Assembly: GCA_965243415.1 (NCBI GenBank)
Contig: OZ251549.1
Coordinates: 4,278,001 to 4,342,000, forward strand
DNA: 64,000 nt
From: G965204755 sp965243415
GTDB taxonomy: Bacteria > Acidobacteriota > Vicinamibacteria > Marinacidobacterales > Marinacidobacteraceae
Direction: 5' to 3'
Part shown: positions 9,239 to 18,138 of the stretch, piece after piece
Numbering within the stretch: position 1 is the stretch's first letter
Layout of the letters: the number at the start of each line of letters is the position of its first letter
Made by a program: the position numbers and the translations under genes
Notes under the pieces: model-generated
The model's database searches: none
What the model was told of the DNA's origin: nothing
Seen by the model: only the letters and a program-made list of their open reading frames with translations

Positions 9239-9350
9239 GGCGCACGCGACACGGTGATATTCCGCGGGCCGTAGCCGGCCCCCTCCGGGGGGTTAGAGCG
9301 TTATGTGGGGTTGCCGAGCGTCGCTCGGATCGCGGGCCCCACCGTGCGCC
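9239..9350 (+). ncRNA. Structured repeat RNA candidate, copy 5
   Basis: Close to copy 4 in both inner stem and long-range pair, with the perfect ends GGCGCACG/CGTGCGCC. It has the best -10 of the set, TATGCT at 9226-9231, 7 nt upstream. Its 3' half (9293-9350) is antisense to the last ~19 codons and stop of the minus-strand nuclease gene. Confidence 0.58.
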
Positions 9351-10090
9351 ACCGCTCCCGGCCACCCCTCTCGGCCGCGAGCGCCGCTCGGCACCTGATT
9401 GTGATTGGCCTTGCGGAATGTCGTCAGATACAACTCGCTCCGGGTTGTCTGCTTGACGACTGCCTTGTACCAGCGCCGACCGAACCGGCGGTAGAAGATG
9501 AGGTTCCGGCCACCCTCCACCACCATGTAGCCGCCTTCGATGAGGCTCGGAAGCAACCGGTAATGGTCAGCGGTGAGATCCGGATGATTGATGGCCTGCT
9601 TCACGGCAGTCTCCGCCGACAGACGCACCAAACGGGTCGTCGGGCACTCCACGCCGGGCGCCGCAGCCAGGGCTGCCCGCCCTTCACGACTGATGACGCC
9701 GATCGGCCGCTCGCCGATTCGGTCCTTCGTCCGCTGATCTTCGATCTCGACGTACTTCACCCACCGAACGGTCGGCGGAAACTGCCGGAGGCGGTAGGCC
9801 GCCACCATCTCCAGGAACCGTTCGAGCGGCGGTCCCGCCACGACAGCGTGGAGGACGGCGCGGGTCTGCCCGTCTCGCTCGGTGCCGATCCGCTGGTCGA
9901 GCCAGTGGATGAGGGCGCGCCACCGGCTCTTCCCGGGCCGCGCCTCCCCGCCGGCCTCCGGGCGCGGCTCCCGAACGGGGCCTCCCGGAGGATCGGCCCG
10001 GCCCCGGGTGGTCGCGGCGGAACGCCCGGACTCCGGGGCGGCGCGGGGAGGCCGGCTCAACGGGTCAGCCTGCTCCCCTGCCCCGACCAC
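9293..10090 (-). CDS. Putative PBECR-like (barnase/EndoU/RelE fold) nuclease
   Basis: A ~265-residue protein, tentative. The core at about residues 155-235 contains LSAETAVKQAINHPDLTADH, then LPSLIEGG, NLIFYRR and WYKAVVKQTTRSELYLTTF. This resembles the C-terminal phage 'Barnase-EndoU-ColicinE5/D-RelE-like' nuclease domains. An N-terminal part (SRWRALIHWLDQRI, VRWVKYVEI) is not recognised. No ATG precedes the conserved part; GTG 10090, 20 bp after the radC stop, is the first reasonable start, but it could begin lower. The last ~19 codons (ending DARQPHITL) are encoded by repeat copy 5, so the C-terminus seems to have been captured or replaced by the repeat. It is probably co-transcribed with radC. 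Confidence 0.5.
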   Translation of the reverse strand: MVGAGEQADPLSRPPRAAPESGRSAATTRGRADPPGGPVREPRPEAGGEARPGKSRWRALIHWLDQRIGTERDGQTRAVLHAVVAGPPLERFLEMVAAYRLRQFPPTVRWVKYVEIEDQRTKDRIGERPIGVISREGRAALAAAPGVECPTTRLVRLSAETAVKQAINHPDLTADHYRLLPSLIEGGYMVVEGGRNLIFYRRFGRRWYKAVVKQTTRSELYLTTFRKANHNQVPSGARGREGWPGAVAHGGARDPSDARQPHITL

Positions 10091-10109
10091 GGACCCGGAG
10101 CCCGGCCGG

Positions 10110-10865
10110 TCACAGGTCCCCCGCTTCCCCGAAGGAGTACCAGCGGCCGGCGCCGAGGACCACATGGTCGAGCACCGGCACGCCCACGGTGGCCCCGGCC
10201 TCCTGGAGCCGCCGGGTGATCTGGCGGTCCGCCGCCGAAGGCAGCGGGTTCCCGGAGGGGTGGTTGTGGAACAGGACGACCGAAGCCGCCTGGTAGGACA
10301 CCGCCACCCGGAACAGGTCGCGCGGATGGACCAGCGAGCCGGTGAGCGACCCCCGGGAGACGATCTCCGCCCGGCGCAGGCAGCCCCGGGTGTCGAGCAG
10401 GAGGACGCCGAACTCCTCGACCTCGCTGTTGCCGTAGCGGGCGAGCAGGTAGCGGGCGACCTCCGTGGGACTGCGGAAGCAGGGCACCTTCCCGTCGCAG
10501 GGGAAGACGCCCCGCCGCCCCAGTTCCAGCGCCGCGTAGAGCCGCACCAGGCGCGAGCGGGAGAGCCCGGGCCACTGCGCCGCCTGCCCCGGCGGCGTCT
10601 GGCAGAGTTTCGCCACGCCCCCGGCCCGTTCGAGCACCCGGCGCGCCGCCTCGCTCTCGACGCCGAGCACCAGACCGAGCAACTCCTCGTTGGCGAGGGT
10701 GCGGGCGCCCCGGTCGAGCAGGCGATCCGCCGCCCCGTCACCGGGAACCGGACGACGGAGGCGCGCCGGGATCGCCTGGGCCCAGGCGGGAAAGGGGACG
10801 GGTTGCTGCCGCCGGCGCCGCCGCGGTCGCGGCTGGGGCAGCGCCAGGGGTCTGGCTTTCGGCAT
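10110..10865 (-). CDS. radC: RadC-family JAB/MPN domain protein
   Basis: A 251-residue protein from ATG 10865 with an arginine-rich start. A helix-hairpin-helix-like N-terminal domain (ADRLLDRGARTLANEELLGLVLG, ending near 68) is followed by an MPN/JAMM domain. The metal site is complete: H200, H202 in HNHPSG, S210 and D213. RadC was once linked to recombination repair, but its true role is unknown; the fold is that of metalloproteases, and RadC genes are frequent on mobile and defence islands. It is divergent from hsdM (263 bp apart) and precedes the putative nuclease on the same strand. Confidence 0.9.
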   Translation of the reverse strand: MPKARPLALPQPRPRRRRRQQPVPFPAWAQAIPARLRRPVPGDGAADRLLDRGARTLANEELLGLVLGVESEAARRVLERAGGVAKLCQTPPGQAAQWPGLSRSRLVRLYAALELGRRGVFPCDGKVPCFRSPTEVARYLLARYGNSEVEEFGVLLLDTRGCLRRAEIVSRGSLTGSLVHPRDLFRVAVSYQAASVVLFHNHPSGNPLPSAADRQITRRLQEAGATVGVPVLDHVVLGAGRWYSFGEAGDL

Positions 10866-11128
10866 CGCGCACTCGGGAGGGCCGCGGGAAGCGGCCGGGA
10901 AGGGGGAGCGGAGAGCGGGACGCCCCGCGAACACAACGCGGGACGCGCGGACCGGAGGGCCCGCGGGAGCCGGGCATCGTAGCGCAGCCGGCGGGCGGGC
11001 GCGGGGGGCGGCAGCGGCCCCCGGAGCCGAATTCGAGGCGCCTCCGCGGCAGCCGCCGATCGGCCGGCCCACCCGGCCGGACCGTCCGGCAGCCGGGCGG
11101 GCCTCGCCTCGTCGGTTCGACGCGATCC

Positions 11129-13276
11129 GTGCGAAAATACTCCCCTGTGCAGGAGCAGTTGTCCTGGGTCGCCGGGTTCCTCTGGCGCGTCGCCGACGAT
11201 GTGCTCCGGGACCTCTTCTCCTCGGGCGACTACCGCAAGGTCGTCCTCCCGATGACCGTCCTGCGCCGCCTCGACGCCGTGCTCGTGGACACGAAAGAGG
11301 CGGTCCTCGCGCTGAAGAAGACGCTGGACGCGGCCGGGATCGTCGAGCAGGACGGGCCGCTCCGCGCTGCCGCCGGGCGCGCCTTCTACAACACCTCGGC
11401 GTTCACGATGAGCGACCTGAAGGCGGTGGGCTCCGCCCAGCAACTCCGGGCCGACTTCGAGGCCTACCTGGACGGGTTCTCCCCAAATGTCCAGGACATC
11501 ATCGAGAACTTCAAGTTCCGCAACCAGATCTCGACGCTCGCCGATGCAGACGCTCTGGGCGGCCTCATCGAGAAGTTCACCTCTCCCGACATCAATCTCA
11601 GCCCCGAACCGGTGCTCGCCGCCGACGGTTCGGTCCGCCATCCGGGCCTCGACAACCACGGCATGGGCACCGTCTTCGAGGAACTGGTGCGCCGGTTCAA
11701 CGAGGAGACCAACGAGAAGGCCGGCGAACACTGGACGCCCCGGGACGCCGTGAAGTTGATGGCGAACCTCATCTTCCGCCCGGTGGCGGACCGCATCGAG
11801 TCCGGCACCTACCTGCTCTACGACGGCGCCTGCGGCACCGGCGGCATGCTGACCGTCGCCGAAGAGACTCTGCAGAAGTTGGCCGCCGAACGCGGGAAGC
11901 AGGTCTCCACCCACCTCTACGGGCAGGAGATCAACCCCGAGACCTACGCCATCTGCAAGGCCGACCTGCTCCTGAAGGGCCAGGGCGAAGAGGCCGACAA
12001 CATCGTCGGCGGCGCCAAGCACTCGACGCTCTCCGCCGACGCCTTCCCCGGGCGGCAGTTCGACTTCATGCTCTCCAACCCTCCCTACGGCAAGAGTTGG
12101 AAGACCGACCTCGAACGGATGGGCGGCAAGAAGGAAATCCACGATCCGCGCTTCCGGGTGGAGCACGGCGACGACCCGGAGTACTCGATGGTCACCCGGG
12201 TGAGCGACGGGCAACTGCTCTTCCTCGCCAACCTGGTGAGCAAGATGAAGACGAGCACCGACCTCGGCAGCCGCATCGCCGAGGTCCACAACGGCAGTTC
12301 CCTCTTCACCGGAGATGCCGGCTCGGGCGAGAGCAACATCCGCCGCTGGATCATCGAGAACGACTGGCTGGAAGCGATCGTGGCGCTCCCGCTCAACATG
12401 TTCTACAACACCGGCATCGCCACCTACATCTGGGTGCTGACGAACCGGAAGGAGGAGCGGCGGCGGGGAAAGATCCAGTTGATCGACGCCACCAAGTGGT
12501 TCCGACCCCTCCGCAAGAACTTGGGGAAGAAGACCTGCGAACTCGGGGAGGAACACATCGAACAGATCTGTACCGCCCTCGACGCCTTCGAGGATACGGA
12601 GCACTCCAAAATCTTTCCGAACGAGGAGTTCGGCTATTGGAAGGTCACGGTCGATCGCCCGCTCCGATTGGCCGTGGATCTCTCACCGACGGCCCGTGCG
12701 CAATTCCGCAGGACCTGCCGGGAGGCCAAGGAAGAGCCCCTCGCCGACGCCGTGGACCGGGCTGCCACCGAACTCGGCAACGGACGCTGCCTCGACTTCA
12801 ACCAGTTCGCCGACGCGGTTGCCTCGGCCGCCGAAGCCGCGGGCATCCGGATGACAGCGAAGCGGAAGAAAATCGTCCGATCCGCGGCAGGCACTGATGC
12901 CAACGCTGAGCCGGTCATCCGAAAGACGCACCGTCCCCAACGACAAGCGGCAGCTCCGTTCCGCGGCCGATTCGAGTCCACCGTCAACGCCGAACCCAGC
13001 ATCGTCGAATACGAACCCGACTCATCCCTCCGCGACAGCGAGCAGATCGCCCTCTCCGAAGACGGCGGGATCGAGGCTTTCCTCCGTCGCGAAGTCCTTC
13101 CGTACGCTCCCGACGCCTGGTACGCTCTCAACCGCGTGAGGATCGGCTACGAGATCGGTCTCAACCGGTATTTCTTCCAACCAGAACCGATGCGGCCACT
13201 CGCCGCAATCCGCACCGAAATCCTCGGCGCCCGTCGGACGACAGACGATCTCTTGGACCGGATACTTCGCACCTGA
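11129..13276 (+). CDS. hsdM: Type I restriction-modification methyltransferase subunit
   Basis: A 715-residue N6-adenine methyltransferase, the M subunit of a type I system. An N-terminal HsdM helical domain (about 10-150) precedes the catalytic domain, with the SAM-binding motif DGACGTGGM (232-240) and the catalytic NPPY (317-320). The protein is longer than most HsdM (~500): after about residue 520 it carries a helical region and a C-terminal block (about 640-715, QIALSEDGGIEAFLRREVLP) seen in a subgroup of these enzymes. The start is GTG, as at 11144. It is the first gene of the operon and is followed after 86 bp by the KAP gene. Confidence 0.95.
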   Translation: MRKYSPVQEQLSWVAGFLWRVADDVLRDLFSSGDYRKVVLPMTVLRRLDAVLVDTKEAVLALKKTLDAAGIVEQDGPLRAAAGRAFYNTSAFTMSDLKAVGSAQQLRADFEAYLDGFSPNVQDIIENFKFRNQISTLADADALGGLIEKFTSPDINLSPEPVLAADGSVRHPGLDNHGMGTVFEELVRRFNEETNEKAGEHWTPRDAVKLMANLIFRPVADRIESGTYLLYDGACGTGGMLTVAEETLQKLAAERGKQVSTHLYGQEINPETYAICKADLLLKGQGEEADNIVGGAKHSTLSADAFPGRQFDFMLSNPPYGKSWKTDLERMGGKKEIHDPRFRVEHGDDPEYSMVTRVSDGQLLFLANLVSKMKTSTDLGSRIAEVHNGSSLFTGDAGSGESNIRRWIIENDWLEAIVALPLNMFYNTGIATYIWVLTNRKEERRRGKIQLIDATKWFRPLRKNLGKKTCELGEEHIEQICTALDAFEDTEHSKIFPNEEFGYWKVTVDRPLRLAVDLSPTARAQFRRTCREAKEEPLADAVDRAATELGNGRCLDFNQFADAVASAAEAAGIRMTAKRKKIVRSAAGTDANAEPVIRKTHRPQRQAAAPFRGRFESTVNAEPSIVEYEPDSSLRDSEQIALSEDGGIEAFLRREVLPYAPDAWYALNRVRIGYEIGLNRYFFQPEPMRPLAAIRTEILGARRTTDDLLDRILRT

Positions 13277-13362
13277 GCACCAGCCGGCGACCAAAATACG
13301 CACGACACGCACTACGCCAATATCGCTACGCGTCCGCGGACATCTTTTCTGACCAAACACTA

Positions 13363-14856
13363 ATGCCGAGTTCCGATCCATCCGCGCCTCAGGTCCGGCT
13401 GGCCGCCCTCCGCGAGGCCGTCCCCCTCGCTCTCGCCGAACCCACCCCCAACCCCCAGTCTCCTTGGGCCGACGACGCACTCCACCGTGCGTCTCTTGCG
13501 ACGGCGCTCACTACTCGGGTCCGCCACACCACCGACCCGCTCGTCCTCAGTGTCACTGGAGGTTGGGGTTCCGGAAAGACCTTTTTCTTGGCGCGCTGGA
13601 AGCTTCACCTCGACCAGTCGAACATCCCCGCGTTCTACTACAACGCGTGGAATGATGATTTCTCTCCAGACCCTCTGATTCCCATCCTTGCTGGGTTGAC
13701 CTCCCTCAAGCCAACCGGCGACGCCACCGCCGACGCTCTCATCGAGCGCATTCGTCGCAGCGCCATTCCGCTCCTCGCCACAAACGCCTCCAACTTCCTC
13801 AAGACCAAGTACGGTATCGACACGTCCGCTCTCTCCGAGACCTCGCCCGACGACCTCTTGTCGAGTCATCGTGCGTTGGACGCTCACAGAAAAGAACTGA
13901 TTTCCGCTCTCGTGGATTGGATCGCCGCAGTGTGTCCGCCATCAGGTTCCGCTGTCTGTATCGTGGATGAACTCGACCGTTGCCGGCCAACCTACGCCAT
14001 CGAACTCTTGGAGCGAGTCAAACACGTCTTCAACATCCCTCGGCTCGTCTTCGTACTCGGAATCAACCCCATTGAGCTCGCCAACTCTGTGAAACACGTC
14101 TATGGAGATATCGATTCTCGCGGCTATCTGCGGCGCTTTTTCGATGCCGAGTTCCATCTTCCTGTCGCTGATATGGATGCCTACTGCAAGTTCCTCTCCA
14201 AACGGTCTGGCCTTGAGAGCTACTTTGCACAACGGTCTGCCATTTTTCGCCAAATCGGACAAAACCCACCCGTAGACTTTGCGCCAGTCTACGATTTCCT
14301 CGGGAAAGTGAGTCCGCTCCTGAATCTTTCGCTTCGACAGATCGATCGTTGTTTTGGCATGATGGCTATCGTCGTCAAGAATCTGCCCGACCGCTTTATC
14401 CTGAACCCGTACCTTCTCGGTATCCTTCTCGCCCTTCGTTCCCACAACGCCGACTTCTACCACGAATTTGTGTCAGGAACGAAAACTGGCGCCCAAGTCA
14501 TGCACCAGATAGAAGAGTGGATCGGCGACAAGCGTCCTCCCGGGATGGAGTTCATGCTGGACATGATGGAGATCTCCCTCTATGCGACGCATCTCCGCGA
14601 CATGTACACACGGACCGATCAAACTGACACAGACTCTCCGATCGAGCAGCTGGAGTTGATCGCACGGGGGCAACCCGCGAATCGTTCGCATCTCCTGGCC
14701 AAGAGCACACGCAGTGCGGGGCCACTAAGGGCCAAGCGTCTGCTCGAGCGGTACGAGCACTTGAAGTCGCCTGTCGGACAGGTTGCGGGTTCGTCCGAGT
14801 ATCTCAAGGTTCTCGCAGATCTAATCAATATGGTACCGACTACGACCGCGGCCTAG
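13363..14856 (+). CDS. KAP-family P-loop NTPase
   Basis: A 497-residue KAP NTPase placed inside the type I operon. Walker A is GGWGSGKT (66-73) and Walker B VDELDRC (201-207); the YNAW element (93-96) and the FVLGINP segment after Walker B are typical of the family. Many KAP proteins have membrane helices within the P-loop domain; no strong one is seen here. KAP proteins recur in defence islands (for example beside restriction genes) but their exact task is usually unknown. The gene is AT-richer than its neighbours and uses fewer GC-ending codons, a sign of transfer. It ends 10 bp before hsdS. Confidence 0.85.
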   Translation: MPSSDPSAPQVRLAALREAVPLALAEPTPNPQSPWADDALHRASLATALTTRVRHTTDPLVLSVTGGWGSGKTFFLARWKLHLDQSNIPAFYYNAWNDDFSPDPLIPILAGLTSLKPTGDATADALIERIRRSAIPLLATNASNFLKTKYGIDTSALSETSPDDLLSSHRALDAHRKELISALVDWIAAVCPPSGSAVCIVDELDRCRPTYAIELLERVKHVFNIPRLVFVLGINPIELANSVKHVYGDIDSRGYLRRFFDAEFHLPVADMDAYCKFLSKRSGLESYFAQRSAIFRQIGQNPPVDFAPVYDFLGKVSPLLNLSLRQIDRCFGMMAIVVKNLPDRFILNPYLLGILLALRSHNADFYHEFVSGTKTGAQVMHQIEEWIGDKRPPGMEFMLDMMEISLYATHLRDMYTRTDQTDTDSPIEQLELIARGQPANRSHLLAKSTRSAGPLRAKRLLERYEHLKSPVGQVAGSSEYLKVLADLINMVPTTTAA

Positions 14857-14866
14857 AGTCGACACA

Positions 14867-16174
14867 GTGCAGATTCGCACGCCCGCGATGGGAGGGCGCA
14901 TCCCGGGAGAGCAAATCCCATGGCCACTGCGGCGACTGAGGACGCAGGTCATGAACGTTGCCGACTTCGTCACTGACTGTGCGCGTGAGCCGCTCTGCCT
15001 GGATCTCGAGAGCGTCGAATCGTGGACAGGAAAACATCGGGATGAAGGCCGGGAAATCCCGATGGAGGGGCCAGTAAAGAGCTTTCTCCCAGGCGATGTA
15101 CTGTTCGGACGACTGCGCCCCTACCTCGCCAAGGTCGCATGCCCGGATCGACCAGGAGTCTGCGTCGGCGAGTTCTTCGTCCTCCGGCCACGAACAGGAG
15201 GCGTTCGGCCGGAGTATCTCGCCTACTGGCTTCGGAGCAAACCAACAGTCGATCTGATTTCATCCTTCACCTTTGGTGCCAAAATGCCGCGCGCAAAGTG
15301 GCACTTCGTCGGCGGTATGAAGATACCCGCACCAGAACCGGAGGAGCAGGATCGGATTGTGACGTTTCTCAATGGTTTGGATCGGGTTGTCGCGGAGTCG
15401 GTTGATGGGGTGACGCACATGCTGCGTCTGTTGATAGAGAAGAGACGGACTGTCGTGGCCCGCGCGGTGACGAGAGGCCTAGACGCTAACGTCCAAGTTC
15501 GACCGTCAGGCACGGATTGGCTCGGAGATGTACCGGCACACTGGCCAGTACAGCGGGTGAAGACGGTTGTCGAGGTTCGCAACGGCGCCACACCGAAGAC
15601 CTCAGTGGCGTCATACTGGGACGGAAATGTGTACTGGATCACGCCAGACGACCTCGGCACGCTGCGAGGGCGTGAGATTCGGAGGGGCAAGCGATCGATT
15701 ACAGAGGCTGGCTACGCGGCCTGTGGTTCGACGATGGGGCCGGCCGGGAGTGTTGTGCTGTCGACACGTGCCCCAATCGGTCACGCTGGGATCCTCGCTG
15801 AGGCAGCCTGTACGAACCAAGGGTGTCGTCTGCTGGTTCCGCACGGGATTCGCTCCGAGTATCTGTACTATCTGATCTGTGTCTTGCGGCGGGAGCTGGC
15901 ATCGTTGGGTCGAGGCGCCACCTTCACAGAACTGTCCTCATCGGCGCTGGGTGGCATCCGAGTCCCAGTCCCACCCGATTCTGAGCAGAAGGCCATCGTC
16001 CGATGGATCGAGGAGGCGACGGCTGATCTCAACGCCGCTGTTGCGGGCGTTCGACGAGAGATCGAGTTGCTCCAAGAGTTCCGGACTACACTGATCTCCG
16101 AGATCGTGACCGGCAAGGTGGATGTCCGGGAGGCGGCGGAGCGGCTGCCGGAGCCGGGAGGGGAGAGCAGCTGA
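14867..16174 (+). CDS. hsdS: Type I restriction-modification specificity subunit
   Basis: A 435-residue S subunit, which selects the bipartite DNA target for methylation and cleavage. It has two target-recognition domains, about 20-200 and 215-425, each ending in a long helix (EEQDRIVTFLNGLDRVV and SEQKAIVRWIEEATADL) that spaces the domains. The second half shows the usual TDWLGDVPAHW and GDVPAHWPVQRVK entry. The start is GTG 14867, 10 bp after the KAP stop. The stop TGA overlaps the ATG of the next gene (TGATG), indicating translational coupling. The coding sequence is AT-richer than hsdM and hsdR. Confidence 0.93.
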   Translation: MQIRTPAMGGRIPGEQIPWPLRRLRTQVMNVADFVTDCAREPLCLDLESVESWTGKHRDEGREIPMEGPVKSFLPGDVLFGRLRPYLAKVACPDRPGVCVGEFFVLRPRTGGVRPEYLAYWLRSKPTVDLISSFTFGAKMPRAKWHFVGGMKIPAPEPEEQDRIVTFLNGLDRVVAESVDGVTHMLRLLIEKRRTVVARAVTRGLDANVQVRPSGTDWLGDVPAHWPVQRVKTVVEVRNGATPKTSVASYWDGNVYWITPDDLGTLRGREIRRGKRSITEAGYAACGSTMGPAGSVVLSTRAPIGHAGILAEAACTNQGCRLLVPHGIRSEYLYYLICVLRRELASLGRGATFTELSSSALGGIRVPVPPDSEQKAIVRWIEEATADLNAAVAGVRREIELLQEFRTTLISEIVTGKVDVREAAERLPEPGGESS

Positions 16175-17826
16175 TGGCGGCGCTGGACTCAGGGCTGGTG
16201 GACGAACTCCGGCGCCAGCGGACGGAGACCGAGTGGCTGGAATTCAAGGGCGGAGGCTGCTCACCGGAGCGGATCGGGCAGTATCTGTCGGCTCTCGCCA
16301 ACTCGGCGCGGCTCGTCGGGCAACCGTCGGGCTACCTCGTCTTCGGGGTGACCGACGGGACCCACGAGGTGAAGGGAACCGAGTTCGACCCCGCCCGGAC
16401 GAAGTCGAAAGGCCAGGCTCTCGGCGTGTGGCTCGCGAACAATCTGAGTCCGGACCCCGGATTCGAAGTGGAAGTCGTGGATCACCCGGAGGGGAGGGTT
16501 GTCGTTTTCCGAGTGGGGCCGGCCAGGGGGCGACCGGTCCGTTTTCGCGGGACGGCGTATGTGCGGATCGGCGCGAGCACCACGGAACTCTCCCGGCATC
16601 CGGTGAGGGAGAAGAGGATCTGGAACTCGGACGAGGACTGGTCGGCCGAGACCTGCAGGGGAGTGACTCTCGCCGACCTGGACCCGGAGGCGATCGCCGA
16701 TGCGCGGCGCCGGTTCGCAGGACGATGGGCAGATCAGGCGGATGCCGTCACCCGGTGGGACGATGCGACATTCTTGGCCAAGGCTCATCTTCTCGATCGC
16801 GGCGAGATCACGAACACGGCGGTGCTGCTTCTGGGGCGGAAGGACACCTCGGACCGGCTGCGGCCGGCCCACGTGTCCAAAGTCTCGTGGAGGCTGAAGG
16901 ACGCCAGGGATCTGCCGGTGGCCTTCGAAGACCTGTACCCACCGCTCCTGTTCGCGGCGGACCGGGTCCGGAAGAAGATTCGCGTCCTGAAGGCGCCGTT
17001 CCTTCCGAACGGGACCCTGTCTCCGCAGGAGCCGGACCAGTACCACGACTGGGTGCTGCGGGAGTGTCTCCACAACGCGATCGCGCATCAGGACTACCTG
17101 CGCGGCGGGCGGATCTTCGTGACGGAGTATCGCGACCGGGTGATGTTCTCCAACTTTGGCCGATTCCTGCCGGGCGATGTGGAGACTGCCATCCGGCTGA
17201 ATGTGCCGCATTCGTACCGGAACCCGTTCCTGGCCCAGGCGATGGTGGAGTTGGGCCTGATGGAAGTCCAGGGCGGCGGCATCCTCCGCATGTTCGAGAT
17301 CCAGCGGCAGCGGTGCTTCGCGCTTCCGGACTACGATCTCTCCCGTCCGGACGAAGTCGCCGTCACCGTTCCCGGGAGGATCATCGACGAGAACTACAAC
17401 CGACTGCTCTACGACCGGCCCGACCTTCCGCTGGAAGATGTCCTGCTGCTGGACCGGGTGCAGAAATCGCTGCCGATCGGCCGGCAGGATCAACAGCGTC
17501 TCGCGGACGAGGGGCTCGTCACCGGCCCGCCGGAGTCGCCGACGATTCGAGGGCCGGATCGAGATCCCGGAACGCAACGAGACCGTCGCGCGGGAATCCG
17601 CGAACGGCAGAGGGACCAGGTGTTCGCGTTGATCGCGGAGCGAGGCCCCATCGGGCGGACCGAGGTCCAGGCGGCCGCGATGGCGGAACTACCGGATGGG
17701 CTCTCCGAGGCCCAGAAACGGACACTGGTCTCGAATCTCATCCAGGAGTTGCGGCGGATGGGCCGGATCGTCAATCGGGGCACGCGCCGGAGGCCCGCAT
17801 GGGAGGCGACGAGAGACGGCGACTGA
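16174..17826 (+). CDS. AlbA_2/Schlafen-like ATP-binding regulator
   Basis: A 550-residue protein. An AlbA_2 (Schlafen-type) domain occupies residues 10-140, starting ETEWLEFKGG with GYLVFGVTDG and GTAYVRIGAST. A GHKL-type HATPase_c_4 domain follows (about 290-400; N-box ECLHNAIAHQDY with N301, and a GGGILRM glycine motif). A winged-helix-like tail (about 500-550) ends it. Proteins of this architecture are often called RecG-like or transcriptional regulators, and are common companions of type I systems. It overlaps the hsdS stop by one base, so it belongs to the operon. Its role here (regulator or RNA/DNA-targeting effector) is not known. Confidence 0.88.
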   Translation: MAALDSGLVDELRRQRTETEWLEFKGGGCSPERIGQYLSALANSARLVGQPSGYLVFGVTDGTHEVKGTEFDPARTKSKGQALGVWLANNLSPDPGFEVEVVDHPEGRVVVFRVGPARGRPVRFRGTAYVRIGASTTELSRHPVREKRIWNSDEDWSAETCRGVTLADLDPEAIADARRRFAGRWADQADAVTRWDDATFLAKAHLLDRGEITNTAVLLLGRKDTSDRLRPAHVSKVSWRLKDARDLPVAFEDLYPPLLFAADRVRKKIRVLKAPFLPNGTLSPQEPDQYHDWVLRECLHNAIAHQDYLRGGRIFVTEYRDRVMFSNFGRFLPGDVETAIRLNVPHSYRNPFLAQAMVELGLMEVQGGGILRMFEIQRQRCFALPDYDLSRPDEVAVTVPGRIIDENYNRLLYDRPDLPLEDVLLLDRVQKSLPIGRQDQQRLADEGLVTGPPESPTIRGPDRDPGTQRDRRAGIRERQRDQVFALIAERGPIGRTEVQAAAMAELPDGLSEAQKRTLVSNLIQELRRMGRIVNRGTRRRPAWEATRDGD

Positions 17827-18138
17827 GGCGGAGCGTTATTCATAGTGACCCTCCGGAACGGGTCGCTTCTACGAATAAAAAGCACACTAAATCCAGATTT
17901 TTCAATGAGATACCTATAAATAGTTGCGGCTCCGAACTATTTATGACGGACGATCCGGCCGGCTTCGCCTCCGGGGCGCCTTCGAGCCTCGAGCCGGAGC
18001 GTCGGTCGCCCCCCCGAGGGCCGGGAGATCCTAAATCTTCGCCGGCAGGCGTCGCATCTGCGATCCGTCCCGTAGAATTTCGGCGACGAACCAGGCACCC
18101 GCCCCCCACGAACGGGCCGTCCCCTCGATCATCGCTTC
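17827..18138. promoter_or_regulatory. AT-rich leader with inverted repeats before hsdR
   Basis: This 312-bp gap breaks an otherwise compact operon. It is locally AT-rich. A perfect AAATAGTT/AACTATTT inverted repeat with a CGG/CCG inner pair spans 17918-17942 and overlaps a -10-like TATAAA (17915-17920). A second, imperfect inverted repeat (TATTC...GACCC / GGGTC...GAATA) lies at about 17836-17875. No good -35 was found. It probably gives hsdR its own regulated promoter. No gene was seen in it. Confidence 0.45.

Noticed and set aside
8342..9257. ORFs over the structured repeat array
   Set aside because: Repeated stem-loop sequence gives open frames by chance; the pairing evidence fits RNA or DNA structure better than protein.
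9293..12604. 1103-codon minus-strand ORF covering the nuclease, radC and hsdM
   Set aside because: It crosses the reading frames of radC and hsdM; only its last part (after radC) looks like a protein.
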